A stretch of 64,000 bases of DNA from Kaistella sp. SH40-3 (GTDB taxonomy: Bacteria > Bacteroidota > Bacteroidia > Flavobacteriales > Weeksellaceae), in assembly GCF_030686865.1 (NCBI RefSeq), contig NZ_JAQYUS010000006.1, forward strand, positions 124,001 through 188,000, read 5' to 3'. Made by a program: the position numbers and the translations under genes. The stretch's first letter is position 1, and the number at the start of each line of letters is the position of its first letter. The notes under the pieces are model-generated. The model made no database searches and was not told the DNA's origin. It saw only the letters and a program-made list of their open reading frames with translations. Below are positions 53,628-61,903 of the stretch, piece after piece.

Positions 53628-54884
53628 TTGAATTTTACCGACCTAAACTTAATTGATCCTATCGCAAAAGCGCTTAAGGAAGAGGGTTACACCCAACCAA
53701 CACCCATTCAACAAAAATCGATTCCCCATATATTACAAGGCAGAGATTTACTGGGAACCGCACAAACCGGAACCGGAAAAACCGCAGCATTTGCGATTCC
53801 TATTCTTCAAAACTTGGCTATTAAAAACCATAAAAATAATCACATCAAAGTTTTGATTCTTACTCCTACAAGAGAATTAGCCATTCAGATTGATGAAAGT
53901 TTCAAATCATACGGAAGACATTTAAGATTGAGAAATCTTGTTGTATTTGGTGGTGTAAAACAAGGAGCACAAGAAACCGCATTGAAAAGAGGCGTTGATA
54001 TTTTGGTAGCAACCCCAGGGAGATTATTGGATTTTATCTCACAAGGAATTATTTCATTAAAGCATTTAGAAGTTTTCGTTTTAGATGAGGCCGACAGAAT
54101 GCTGGATATGGGATTTGTTCACGATGTGAAGAGAATTATTAAATTACTTCCACCAAAAAGACAAACTCTTTTCTTCTCGGCGACTTTCCCAGAAGAAATT
54201 AATAAATTGGCGAGTTCTATGCTTACGAATCCGATTCAAGTAGAAGTAGCGCCAGTTTCTGCAACGGCAGACACGATTCAGCAGAAAGTTTATTTTGTAG
54301 ACAAAGACAACAAACTCGATTTGTTGACTCACATTTTACACAAAGACATTAAAGAATCTGTCTTGGTGTTTTCACGTACCAAACATGGTGCTGATAAAAT
54401 TGCGCGTAAACTACAAAGTCATAAAATTTCTGCAGAAGCGATTCATGGAAATAAATCTCAGAATCAAAGACAGAACGCACTTACCAATTTCAAATCAGGG
54501 AAAACCAGAATCTTGGTAGCAACGGATATTGCAGCGAGAGGAATAGATATTGACGAATTGAAATACGTTGTAAATTTTGAATTATCTGACGTTTCTGAAA
54601 CCTATGTTCACCGTATCGGCAGAACAGGAAGAGCGGGCGCAGAAGGAAGTTCAATCTCTTTCGTTGATGGCTTGGATTTATTGAATCTAAAGAATACCGA
54701 AAAACTAATCGGTAAAAAGATTCCAGTTGAAAAAGATCACCCTTTCCATACTGATAATTTAGTTGCTGAGAAAAGAGATTCTAATAACAAACCTTTCAGA
54801 CCAAGACCGCAAGGCCAAGGGAATGCAAGTAATAGTCATAGTAAGAAGCCGAATAATAAGAGTAACTTCACTAGAAATAGATAG
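53628..54884 (+). CDS. rhlE: DEAD-box RNA helicase RhlE
   Basis: A 418-residue DEAD-box helicase. Q motif GYTQPTPIQ, Walker A AQTGTGKT (about residues 46-53), PTRELA, DEAD in FVLDEADRMLDMGF (about 148-161), SAT in LFFSATFP, the [11 protein letters not shown] segment and HRIGRTGRAG are present. The C-terminal tail is Asn/Ser/Lys/Arg-rich (about 385-418), as in cold-adapted ribosome-assembly helicases. The start is TTG at 53628; the next residues (NFTDLNLIDPIAKAL) fit the family. A truncated copy of its 3' half lies at 56323-56574. Confidence 0.93.
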   Translation: MNFTDLNLIDPIAKALKEEGYTQPTPIQQKSIPHILQGRDLLGTAQTGTGKTAAFAIPILQNLAIKNHKNNHIKVLILTPTRELAIQIDESFKSYGRHLRLRNLVVFGGVKQGAQETALKRGVDILVATPGRLLDFISQGIISLKHLEVFVLDEADRMLDMGFVHDVKRIIKLLPPKRQTLFFSATFPEEINKLASSMLTNPIQVEVAPVSATADTIQQKVYFVDKDNKLDLLTHILHKDIKESVLVFSRTKHGADKIARKLQSHKISAEAIHGNKSQNQRQNALTNFKSGKTRILVATDIAARGIDIDELKYVVNFELSDVSETYVHRIGRTGRAGAEGSSISFVDGLDLLNLKNTEKLIGKKIPVEKDHPFHTDNLVAEKRDSNNKPFRPRPQGQGNASNSHSKKPNNKSNFTRNR

Positions 54885-54916
54885 TTTTTTCTCGCAAAGG
54901 CGCAAAGGAAAACGCA

Positions 54917-54950
54917 AAGACCACAATTTTTAACAATTGCGGTCTTTTTT
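54917..54950 (+). terminator. Terminator of rhlE
   Basis: AAGACC-A-CAATT arms with one mismatch around TTTAAC, then a T-run. A close relative lies at 56108-56140. Confidence 0.75.
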
Positions 54951-55086
54951 ATATTATACTTTGAAGCGAGGAGATGACTCCCTATTTTCAATTTCAAAAA
55001 ACAATAAACACTGATGGACTACTAATTTTTTTTATCAATATTTAATTTATATTTTTACGCTAATCCTACATCTACCCTATCCAATA

Positions 55087-56058
55087 ATGAGAATCATAAC
55101 CAGAGAAGATATTTCCGACATTTACATTAAGTTTCATCAAAGAGGTTTACCTTTTTTACTTTCAAAAATTAACAGGGATAAATTTAAGCGCACAAAGAGC
55201 GCCTTTAATGAAAGCAAGTTAGAGACTTCAAGTTTTTGGATTATACCCGCAGTGACAAAAAGATGGAATAAATTAATTACGGGAAATGAAAACACTTTGT
55301 ATGAAGCCTATCTCACCGATACCTATTTTAAAAACAAAGAAAAAATTAGCATCCTGGCTTTAGGAACTGGAGTTTGCAGTCATGAAACTCGTTTGGCAGA
55401 AATGAATCCAAATTGCGAAATAGAATGTTATGATTTTTCTGACGAATTATTAAAAAAAGCAAAAGCAATTTCTGATGAAAAAGGATTAAAAAACATTTCC
55501 TATTTCGCTGAGAATATTTTGCAGCATGACTTTAAAGATAAAAAATACGACGTCGTATTTTTTCATGCTTCTCTGCATCATTTCGATCGAATTTCTGAAT
55601 TTTTGGATCAGGTTGTCATTAAAAATTTAGAGCCAAAAGGACTTTTAATTATCAATGAATTCGTGGGTGCAACGCGTTTACAATATTCCAAAATGCAACT
55701 TGATTATATTAATAAAGCCATTGCTGCAATTCCGAAAGAATACCGCAAAATATTTAAAACGAACATTTACAAAAATAAATACTACGGTTCTGGAGTATTG
55801 CGAATGATTATTGCTGACCCTTCAGAGTGCACTGATTCTGATTCTATTATTCCAGCAATTCATGAAAAATTTGATATTCTGGAAGAAAAATTTTACGGGA
55901 ATAATATTCTACAAAGTGCGCTGAAAGATATTTCTCATCATTTTGTAGAATTGAATCCCGAGAAGCAGGAAGTACTTGAAAAGGTTTTTGCCCTTGAAGA
56001 TGAATTGCTGGAAAAACATCCAAGTGATTATGTTTTTGGAGTCTATCAGTTGAAGTAG
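55087..56058 (+). CDS. Class I SAM-dependent methyltransferase
   Basis: A 323-residue Rossmann-fold methyltransferase. Motif I is ILALGTGVCSHE (about residues 95-106) with GxGxC, and the acidic residue after beta-2 is in IECYDFSDELL. Motif IV is YDVVFFHASLHHFDRI and LLIINEFVG follows beta-5. The HHF pattern and overall length resemble small-molecule or lipid methyltransferases, but the substrate is unknown. It sits alone, directly before a region of gene fragments. Confidence 0.85.
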   Translation: MRIITREDISDIYIKFHQRGLPFLLSKINRDKFKRTKSAFNESKLETSSFWIIPAVTKRWNKLITGNENTLYEAYLTDTYFKNKEKISILALGTGVCSHETRLAEMNPNCEIECYDFSDELLKKAKAISDEKGLKNISYFAENILQHDFKDKKYDVVFFHASLHHFDRISEFLDQVVIKNLEPKGLLIINEFVGATRLQYSKMQLDYINKAIAAIPKEYRKIFKTNIYKNKYYGSGVLRMIIADPSECTDSDSIIPAIHEKFDILEEKFYGNNILQSALKDISHHFVELNPEKQEVLEKVFALEDELLEKHPSDYVFGVYQLK

Positions 56059-56107
56059 GATTTATAAAACCTCCGATTCTTACGGTGTATGTTTTCACGG
56101 AGAGACG

Positions 56108-56140
56108 CAAAGACCGGAATGTTTAACATTGTGGTCTTTT
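56108..56140 (+). terminator. Terminator of the methyltransferase gene
   Basis: AAAGACC and GGTCTTT arms with a T-run. Sequence and the preceding ACGCAAAG resemble the rhlE terminator at 54917-54950. Confidence 0.65.
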
Positions 56141-56223
56141 TTATATTTGGAAAATCCTAGTACATATCCCGTCAAAAACTTTTTCTCTTTTTTAAAACAA
56201 GATGAAAAAGATAGCATATTCGC

Positions 56224-56310
56224 TTAAAGACTTTGTCTCGTATTTACAGCAACATCGATTCCTAAAATAAACTGAAGATCGATTGCCCATTTTGCCTGAG
56301 CTAGATCGCC
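56224..56310 (-). pseudogene. Short fragment resembling tatD
   Basis: Minus-strand codons read GDLAQAKWAIDLQFILGI (from 56310 down), close to GNLEQAKRAIDLQFILGI of the intact tatD at 57770-58534. At DNA level 56255-56310 aligns without gaps with 58008-58063, at roughly 80% identity by eye. Similarity stops after about 18 codons, and the frame ends at a stop (56224-56226). Too short to be functional. Confidence 0.5.
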
Positions 56311-56322
56311 AAAAAAGTATAG

Positions 56323-56574
56323 AGTCATAAAATTTCTGCAGAAGCGATTCATGGAAATAAATCTCAGAATCAAAGACAGAACGCACTTACCAATTTCAAA
56401 TCAGGGAAAACAAGAATCTTGGTAGCAACGGATATTGCAGCGAGAGGAATAGATATTGACGAATTGAAATACGTTGTGAATTTTGAATTATCTGACGCGT
56501 CTGAAACCTGGAATGCAACTAATAGTCATAGTAAGAAGCCGAATAATAAGAGTAACTTTTCGAGAGGAAAATAG
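56323..56574 (+). pseudogene. Truncated, internally deleted copy of rhlE
   Basis: Bases 56323-56509 match rhlE 54417-54603 with about 4 differences in 187. Then 56510-56558 match 54820-54868 with one difference. The join skips 216 bases (72 codons), so the frame is kept. The 5' half of the gene is absent, a stop (TAG) stands right before the block in frame, and there is no good start codon. The end (NKSNFSRGK) differs from the parent (NKSNFTRNR), so the tail may come from another allele. Confidence 0.9.
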
Positions 56575-56593
56575 GTTGTTGCTATAAAACATT

Positions 56594-56640
56594 TGCCACG
56601 AACTCGCGAATTAATTATTTGTGAATTCGTGGCATTTTTT
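56594..56640. terminator. Terminator after the rhlE fragment and acyltransferase gene
   Basis: TGCCACGAA and TTCGTGGCA arms (56594-56602 and 56626-56634) with further weak pairing inside, and a T-run on the plus side. Confidence 0.65.
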
Positions 56641-57760
56641 ATAGATCTCGTTTGTTAAAAACGGGATTTGCATACATTTCTAAAAGCGCTTGATTCATAC
56701 AACTATTATTTTTAACAATGCTTAAATTCATTCTTTTGATAAAGAATTGCTTTTCCTTTTCGGTATAATATTTCGAATGTAGGGTGCTATTTTGTAGTAA
56801 ATCTGCAGCAATATAATTACTTGGCCAAAGTTTGTAACCGTCTACAATTTTTTTGGTTAAAACCTCTGCCAACTTCTTTATTTGCTTATTAGAATTGGAA
56901 ACTGATTTTTCAATATCCGTATAAATATCATCTTCTATTTTGCCAAAATGCAAGTGAATTCTTTTCTTCTGGCCAGAAATTCCCGTCATAATATTGAGAA
57001 AATCTTCGTTTTTGTGCTTTTCTTGATTCAGATGATCTTCACACATTTTTTCAACTTTCAATTTGTCTGTCGGGTCCAACTCATAAGAAATAGAAACAGG
57101 AACTATTTTTAATTTCTTAAAATATTGACAAGGTTTACTGTGCGCATCAAACATAGAAATCATTTTCAAAACGGCAGCTTGAGTGAAATCATTACCATCT
57201 TTAGCACGACCTTCTCGCTGCGCAATCCAAACCGAGCGATTTTCACAGGTTAATAACTGGAAAATATATTCAGATAAAAGTTTGCTATTTTCTAAAAGTT
57301 CGCGTGGCGAGGCACTCCGTTTTACAAAAAAATTACGGTTTAGTTTTGCCAAAATAAGGTATAAATCTCTTTGCACCAAATTATCTCCAATAACCGATGC
57401 TGTAAGGTTTAAACCTTTCTCTAACAAAGCAAAATTTAACAAACAGGTGTCTAAAAGAATATCCCGGTGATTGGAAATAAAAAGATAAGATTCCTTTTTA
57501 TTCAAATTTTCTGCTCCGGAAATCGTAAATCCGTCAGAACTTGCTTTCAAAACATTCTTGATACTTGGATAAATAATGGCTTTCTGAAAATCTTCGATAG
57601 AATGGATATCACCAACAATCTGCTGTATTTTTTCATCTGAAATATTGGGAAGACTATAATGCAGAAGAAGTTTCATCATAGGATGGCGCATTATAAAGCG
57701 TATCGCAGGATTCACTTCTTCGGGATGATAAAATCTTATGCTGTCGAATTTCTCTTTCAT
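56639..57760 (-). CDS. Glycerol-phosphate acyltransferase (PlsC-like)
   Basis: A 373-residue acyltransferase. The catalytic H-x4-D is in ISNHRDILLDTC (about residues 95-106). The second motif is FFVKRSASPRELLENS and the third ENRSVWIAQREGRAKDGND. The N-terminus has no strong membrane helix, and the C-terminal third is not typical of short PlsC, so it belongs to the longer 1-acyl-glycerol-3-phosphate acyltransferase branch found in Bacteroidota. It adds a fatty acid in phospholipid synthesis or remodelling. It lies 9 bases downstream of tatD and is likely cotranscribed. Confidence 0.85.
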   Translation of the reverse strand: MKEKFDSIRFYHPEEVNPAIRFIMRHPMMKLLLHYSLPNISDEKIQQIVGDIHSIEDFQKAIIYPSIKNVLKASSDGFTISGAENLNKKESYLFISNHRDILLDTCLLNFALLEKGLNLTASVIGDNLVQRDLYLILAKLNRNFFVKRSASPRELLENSKLLSEYIFQLLTCENRSVWIAQREGRAKDGNDFTQAAVLKMISMFDAHSKPCQYFKKLKIVPVSISYELDPTDKLKVEKMCEDHLNQEKHKNEDFLNIMTGISGQKKRIHLHFGKIEDDIYTDIEKSVSNSNKQIKKLAEVLTKKIVDGYKLWPSNYIAADLLQNSTLHSKYYTEKEKQFFIKRMNLSIVKNNSCMNQALLEMYANPVFNKRDL

Positions 57761-57769
57761 GATCTTTCT

Positions 57770-58534
57770 TTACCTATTAAAAATCCGATCTGCGTTATCT
57801 GTCGTAATTGTATCGATTTCGGAAAAATCTTTACCATAAATATTCACCAATTTTCCTACGATTAAATCAAGATAAGAACTTTCGTTTCTTTTTCCGCGAT
57901 GTGGAACGGGTGCGAGATAAGGTGAATCTGTTTCTAAGACAATTTTATCTAAAGGAATTTCTTTTAAGAATTGATCGATCTTTCCATTTTTAAAGGTGAC
58001 TACTCCACCGATTCCTAAAATAAATTGAAGATCAATTGCTCGTTTTGCTTGTTCTAAATTTCCAGAAAAACAATGAAATATTCCTCTTAATTTTGGGTGT
58101 TTTTTTCGGTCTAAAACTTCGAATGTTTCATCAAAACTTTCTCTGGTGTGAATTACAATTGGCATATCGCGTTCGATTGCCCAATCGATTTGCTGTTCAA
58201 ACGCTTTTACCTGGATGTCTAATGTGGTTTTGTCCCAATATAAATCTATTCCAATTTCACCGATGGCGGCAAATGGTCGCTGATTCAAATATTCTTCAAC
58301 CATTTTCAGTTCCTGTTCCCAGGATTCTGGTTTCACATAACATGGATGAAGTCCCATCATCGAAATAATCTGATCTGGATATTCACTTTCTAAGGTGAGC
58401 ATCTTTTCATGCGTTTCAGAATTAATCGCCGGAAGATAAAATTTCGTGACCCCTTTGTTAAGGGCTCTTTCGATCATTTCTCTTCGGTCTTCATCAAATT
58501 CTTCGGAATATAAATGGGTGTGCGTATCGATCAT
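57770..58534 (-). CDS. tatD: TatD family metal-dependent DNase
   Basis: A 254-residue amidohydrolase-fold nuclease. Metal ligands include H5 and H7 (MIDTHTHLYSEEF), Glu in AAIGEIGIDLYWD (about residues 92-104), His in MPIVIHTRES and IFHCFSGN, and Asp in VLETDSPYLAPVPHRGKRNES (about 204-224). TatD enzymes have 3'-5' DNase activity and take part in DNA repair. A short diverged fragment of a related gene lies at 56224-56310. The 5' leader carries a heptamer repeat that starts one base before the start codon. Confidence 0.93.
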   Translation of the reverse strand: MIDTHTHLYSEEFDEDRREMIERALNKGVTKFYLPAINSETHEKMLTLESEYPDQIISMMGLHPCYVKPESWEQELKMVEEYLNQRPFAAIGEIGIDLYWDKTTLDIQVKAFEQQIDWAIERDMPIVIHTRESFDETFEVLDRKKHPKLRGIFHCFSGNLEQAKRAIDLQFILGIGGVVTFKNGKIDQFLKEIPLDKIVLETDSPYLAPVPHRGKRNESSYLDLIVGKLVNIYGKDFSEIDTITTDNADRIFNR

Positions 58535-58535
58535 A

Positions 58536-58584
58536 ATGGTTGATGGTTGATGGTTGATGGTTGAAGGTTGAAAGTTGAAAGTTA
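58536..58584. repeat. Heptanucleotide tandem repeat upstream of tatD
   Basis: Four perfect ATGGTTG units (58536-58563) followed by AAGGTTG, AAAGTTG and AAAGTTA, seven units in all. It begins one base upstream of the tatD start codon. Confidence 0.85.
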
Positions 58585-58697
58585 TTAGTAAAATAATTTT
58601 CCAGATGAAATGATACAGCAGCCCGACTTGATTCCCTTATTTTTAGTTTTTAAGTTGAATCGTCGAACCACTTAAATCGGTTTGAACGGAAATCAAT

Positions 58698-59648
58698 TTA
58701 AAAGATTTTATGCTTTACTTTCGATTGCTGCAAGGAAATTCTTGCTTTTATCTTTTCTAAAAACTCCTGATATTTTGGATTCTTTTCGTCAGTTGTTTTA
58801 TGGTCTAATGCTTTTGCTATTTTTAAATTCTCTTCAATAAAATCCATGGTTTCATTAGAGAAATACGCGTTTCCAAATTTCTCCCAAATGTAATTAACCG
58901 CCTGATTATTGGGATGAATCAAATCTTCTTTATAGAATCGGTAATCGCGCAGATCATCCATTAAAATCTCATATACAGGAAGATAATGACAGTTTTCAAA
59001 CTGTGGTAAAATCTCGTGAATTGCGGTAATCAACTTTGCTTTGCTCAGGTTATTTTCGATCATACCATCTTTAGTATGACGCACGGGTGAAACCGTAAAT
59101 AAAATCTGAACGTTGGGTTTTGCAATATCTTTTAGATTTACAATGGTTTCATAAATGGAATCGGTTAATTCTAAATTTGTCAGCAATCTTTTTTCAAAAT
59201 ATTTTCCAGGAATTTTATGACAATTTGCAACGAGTTTTTTCTTCGGCAAAAATTCATAAATATAGGAAGTTCCGTACGTAATCAGAATCCAATTCGTATT
59301 TTGAAGGAACTGATTTCCAGTTTCGATCTGAAAATTAATTTTGTCTAAAGTCTGGTGAACAAAGCGAGTCCTAAATGAAGTATGATGGTCTAAAGAAAAT
59401 ACTTCTTCATTAAAACTCACCAAATCACCTTCTTCATAAAAATGGGCATCGTGCAATTTTTTAACCGCTTTATTGATGGAAAACGGATTGAAAAGCGTGC
59501 CGAAAGGATTATTGAAAGTTTGTAATTGTCCCTGTTTTAATAAATCCGACATTTCTGTGGCAAAGCAAGAACCTATTGAAAAAATCTGACCTTCAACTTC
59601 TATTTTTTGATCGGAATTAGGAATTTCTACTTCTGTTCGGAATTTCAT
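58698..59648 (-). CDS. GSCFA domain protein
   Basis: A 316-residue protein of the GSCFA family, an SGNH/GDSL hydrolase relative. The name-giving GSCFA is at about residues 26-30 (IFSIGSCFATEMSD) with the presumed nucleophile Ser. Further conserved blocks are NPFGTLFNPFSI, WILITYGTSYIYE and the C-terminal DLIHPNNQAVNYIWEKF, which would supply Asp and His. The substrate is unknown; carbohydrate or lipid ester cleavage is possible. It has no signal peptide and follows the polyprenyl synthase gene on the same strand. Confidence 0.88.
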   Translation of the reverse strand: MKFRTEVEIPNSDQKIEVEGQIFSIGSCFATEMSDLLKQGQLQTFNNPFGTLFNPFSINKAVKKLHDAHFYEEGDLVSFNEEVFSLDHHTSFRTRFVHQTLDKINFQIETGNQFLQNTNWILITYGTSYIYEFLPKKKLVANCHKIPGKYFEKRLLTNLELTDSIYETIVNLKDIAKPNVQILFTVSPVRHTKDGMIENNLSKAKLITAIHEILPQFENCHYLPVYEILMDDLRDYRFYKEDLIHPNNQAVNYIWEKFGNAYFSNETMDFIEENLKIAKALDHKTTDEKNPKYQEFLEKIKARISLQQSKVKHKIF

Positions 59649-59650
59649 TG

Positions 59651-59698
59651 GTGATGTGATAATGCGATGATTGAGTGATGTGATAATTTGATGATTTA
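59651..59698. repeat. Tandem 24-bp near-repeat upstream of GSCFA gene
   Basis: Two units (59651-59674 and 59675-59698), both beginning GTGATGTGATAAT and ending GATGATT plus two bases, with about three differences. Confidence 0.75.
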
Positions 59699-59723
59699 AA
59701 TGCAGTGTTCGACTAACCCGCCA

Positions 59724-59761
59724 ATTCGCTGGCGCGAATCGCCACCCCTACAGTGAAGGGG
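59724..59761. repeat. Pair of hairpins between polyprenyl synthase and GSCFA gene
   Basis: ATTCGC-TGGC-GCGAAT (59724-59739) and CCCCT-ACAGTGA-AGGGG (59745-59761). GC-rich islands in AT-rich DNA, resembling intergenic repeats of the group. They may end or process the polyprenyl synthase transcript. Confidence 0.5.
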
Positions 59762-59778
59762 GATTTTGGGGATGTCAA

Positions 59779-60750
59779 TTAGCTTTCTCTTCGCAATAAG
59801 TAATTGGCGAGTTCAATGAATGGTTTTTTCTTCTCATCAGAAACGCTGATTTTCTTTAAATATCCCTGTGCGATTTCATTATGTTCCTGAATTAGCAGCA
59901 ATGTTTTCTCATCAACTCTTGTGCGACGGAAAATCTTTTCGACGCTGTAAACCTTATCAACATTATCGGTTTTTTTGGAATACCAGAACTCCAATTCTTT
60001 TTTCTCTTCTTCAGTCCCGTGTTCCAGGGCTAAAAGATAGAGGACGGTTTTTTTATTTTCATAAATATCCCCCGCATGTTTTTTACCGATTTGCTCCTGG
60101 TTTCCGAAGACGTCTAAATAATCATCCATAATCTGGAAAGCGATTCCGACGTGTTTACCGAAATTAAAAATCGCTTTCGCATCTTTAAAATCTGCACCAG
60201 CAATTAAAGCTCCGATCTCAAAAGAAGAGGCGCTTAAAATTCCTGTTTTATAAGAAATCATTCGGATGTAATCATTGAAATTTACTTCTTCCTGCGTTTC
60301 AAAATTGATGTCGTATTGTTGACCTTCGCACAATAATAAGCCTGTGTGAATAAAAACACGCATACACGCTTTATATAATTCGGGTTCTAAATTTTCAAAA
60401 AACTTAAGTGCTTTGAACATTAAGGCATCACCGGAAAGAATTCCTGTGTTGATTCCGTGCATCGTATGAATCGTAGGTTTGCCTCTTCGAAGGGGTGCTT
60501 CATCCATAATATCATCATGGATCAAGGTAAAATTATGAAAAAACTCGATTGCCAAAGCAGGTTTAAGGGCTTTTTTCAAATCACCACCAAACATTTCACA
60601 GGCCATTAAAACCATCATGGGACGAAGACGTTTCCCCCCATGTGAAATAATATAATTCATGGGAGCATAAAGTTCCTCGGGTTTATCTCTAAAGACATAT
60701 TTTTCGATTGCTTTCGAAACCATCTCCTGATATTCATCTAAAAACTGCAT
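59779..60750 (-). CDS. Trans-polyprenyl diphosphate synthase
   Basis: A 323-residue prenyl synthase with both Asp-rich motifs: LIHDDIMDEAPLRRGKPT (first DDxxD, about residues 75-92) and QIMDDYLDVFG (second, about 222-232), and GGKRLRPMMVLMA before the first. It elongates allylic diphosphates with IPP; chain length (C15 to C40) cannot be read safely. Products might feed menaquinone side chains or the polyprenyl carriers used by the UbiA-like enzyme at 38144 and by exopolysaccharide assembly. The internal ATG at 60750 (MQFLDEYQ) is preferred to the longer frame that opens at 60798. Confidence 0.93.
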   Translation of the reverse strand: MQFLDEYQEMVSKAIEKYVFRDKPEELYAPMNYIISHGGKRLRPMMVLMACEMFGGDLKKALKPALAIEFFHNFTLIHDDIMDEAPLRRGKPTIHTMHGINTGILSGDALMFKALKFFENLEPELYKACMRVFIHTGLLLCEGQQYDINFETQEEVNFNDYIRMISYKTGILSASSFEIGALIAGADFKDAKAIFNFGKHVGIAFQIMDDYLDVFGNQEQIGKKHAGDIYENKKTVLYLLALEHGTEEEKKELEFWYSKKTDNVDKVYSVEKIFRRTRVDEKTLLLIQEHNEIAQGYLKKISVSDEKKKPFIELANYLLRRES

Positions 60751-61238
60751 AAATTTCTTGTTTGTGCAAAAATACGATTTATAAATGGGGTCTGCCAAAA
60801 AATTCGGGAATGAGGTTGATTTTGATGCGGAATTTTTAATGGTAATTTATTTGAGATTCTGCTTTATTTTAACAAAAATAATAAACACTTTCGGTCTATC
60901 AGTATAAAATTAAAACTGTTTATATAAGTTTTCATTAGTTTTTTTGTGTTGCCGATATTTTCACATTAAGAACTACTTCTTTAGAGGTTTCTGCAGTTTT
61001 ATTCCAATTTACAGAGGTTCGTCATGTATTTCCACTGTCGATTAAAATATGTAACCATAAAGAAAAAATGATTTTGTGTGTTTTTCCCACAGCGAAAACG
61101 GATATGATGATAGAAGTTCTTTTATATACCTGAATATTGACTGTTTAAGTGTTTGCAGGTACAGGGTGAATCTTAAAGTCATTGGCTATCTGCCACCAGC
61201 GAATCACTATTGCTTAAATAATTTGAAACACCTGCGAA

Positions 61239-61273
61239 CCTGTGATAAGTTTGCACATTAAATGTATCACAGG
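61239..61273. repeat. Inverted repeat CCTGTGATA-N17-TATCACAGG
   Basis: Perfect 9-bp arms at 61239-61247 and 61265-61273. It could be a regulator site or the foot of a hairpin. Confidence 0.6.
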
Positions 61274-61340
61274 CTCTAAGATTTTTAATTATATTTGAAC
61301 CGTGACATCAGCGTCACTTTCCACTCTCCAGGCACAATAC

Positions 61341-61384
61341 TCCATAGCGAGTCCATAGTAAGTCCATAACAACTCCAGTAATTT
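61341..61384. repeat. 11-bp degenerate tandem repeat array 1
   Basis: Units TCCATAGCGAG, TCCATAGTAAG, TCCATAACAAC and TCCAGTAATTT follow head to tail. All start TCCA, three start TCCATA. Confidence 0.7.
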
Positions 61385-61627
61385 TATAGTTAAACCATTT
61401 ACCTGCAGTCTATTATTTTATGATTTAGCTGCGCTATAAGGTAAAGGATCCCTGACTTTACCCTCCCTTAATAATGAAGGTTATAGCCATTTCTAAATCG
61501 ATGTGGTTTTTTGTTCAATCAAATAAGAACTATCATAAAGATGCTGTATCTTCGATCACCTGCTCCACTTTTTAATTGCACGAATTATTAATTAAGTGCA
61601 AAATCACCCTTTTTTTGAGGTCAAGTT

Positions 61628-61693
61628 TTCATGCACTTCTCATGCTTTATCCATGCTTTATCCATGACGGATCTGTGAAGCATCGGTGAGGCT
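61628..61693. repeat. 11-bp degenerate tandem repeat array 2
   Basis: Units TTCATGCACTT, CTCATGCTTTA, TCCATGCTTTA, TCCATGACGGA, TCTGTGAAGCA and TCGGTGAGGCT. Period 11 throughout, sharing the TCCAT core with array 1. Confidence 0.7.
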
Positions 61694-61878
61694 GCCCCGT
61701 CCAAAATTAAATCACCTTAACATTCACATTTAATTCAAAATACATTGTTTGTATTTTAAAGTTAACATTAAGTGTAAATCATTAAAAAAAAGTTAGTTTT
61801 TAACGATTTATTTTCAATTTATTCTCTAAAAAGCCAGAGTAATCCCCAGTTTATTTTTCCTCAAAAATTTATTTTCTC

Positions 61879-61886
61879 TACTTTTG
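61879..61886 (+). promoter_or_regulatory. Putative -7 element for the polysaccharide-export operon
   Basis: TACTTTTG, an exact TAnnTTTG, 17 bases before the ATG. -33 is only T-rich. Confidence 0.45.
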
Positions 61887-61903
61887 CAAATTCTATAATT
61901 TTT

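Larger units (their letters stand above)
60799..61903. other. Long non-coding region upstream of the polysaccharide-export genes
   Basis: About 1.1 kb with no convincing gene. It contains the inverted repeat CCTGTGATA/TATCACAGG (61239-61273), GTGAC-N6-GTCAC (61302-61317), two arrays of degenerate 11-bp repeats (61341-61384 and 61628-61693), and the wza -7 element at 61879. The promoter lies close to wza, so most of this stretch is upstream DNA and not leader. Confidence 0.6.

Noticed and set aside
61076-61261. 61-codon open frame in the long non-coding region
   Set aside because: Composition and residue order look random, no homologue comes to mind, and it overlaps the inverted repeat at 61239.
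61700-61903. JUMPstart/ops element before wza
   Set aside because: No GGCGGTAGC-like sequence was found on the plus strand.
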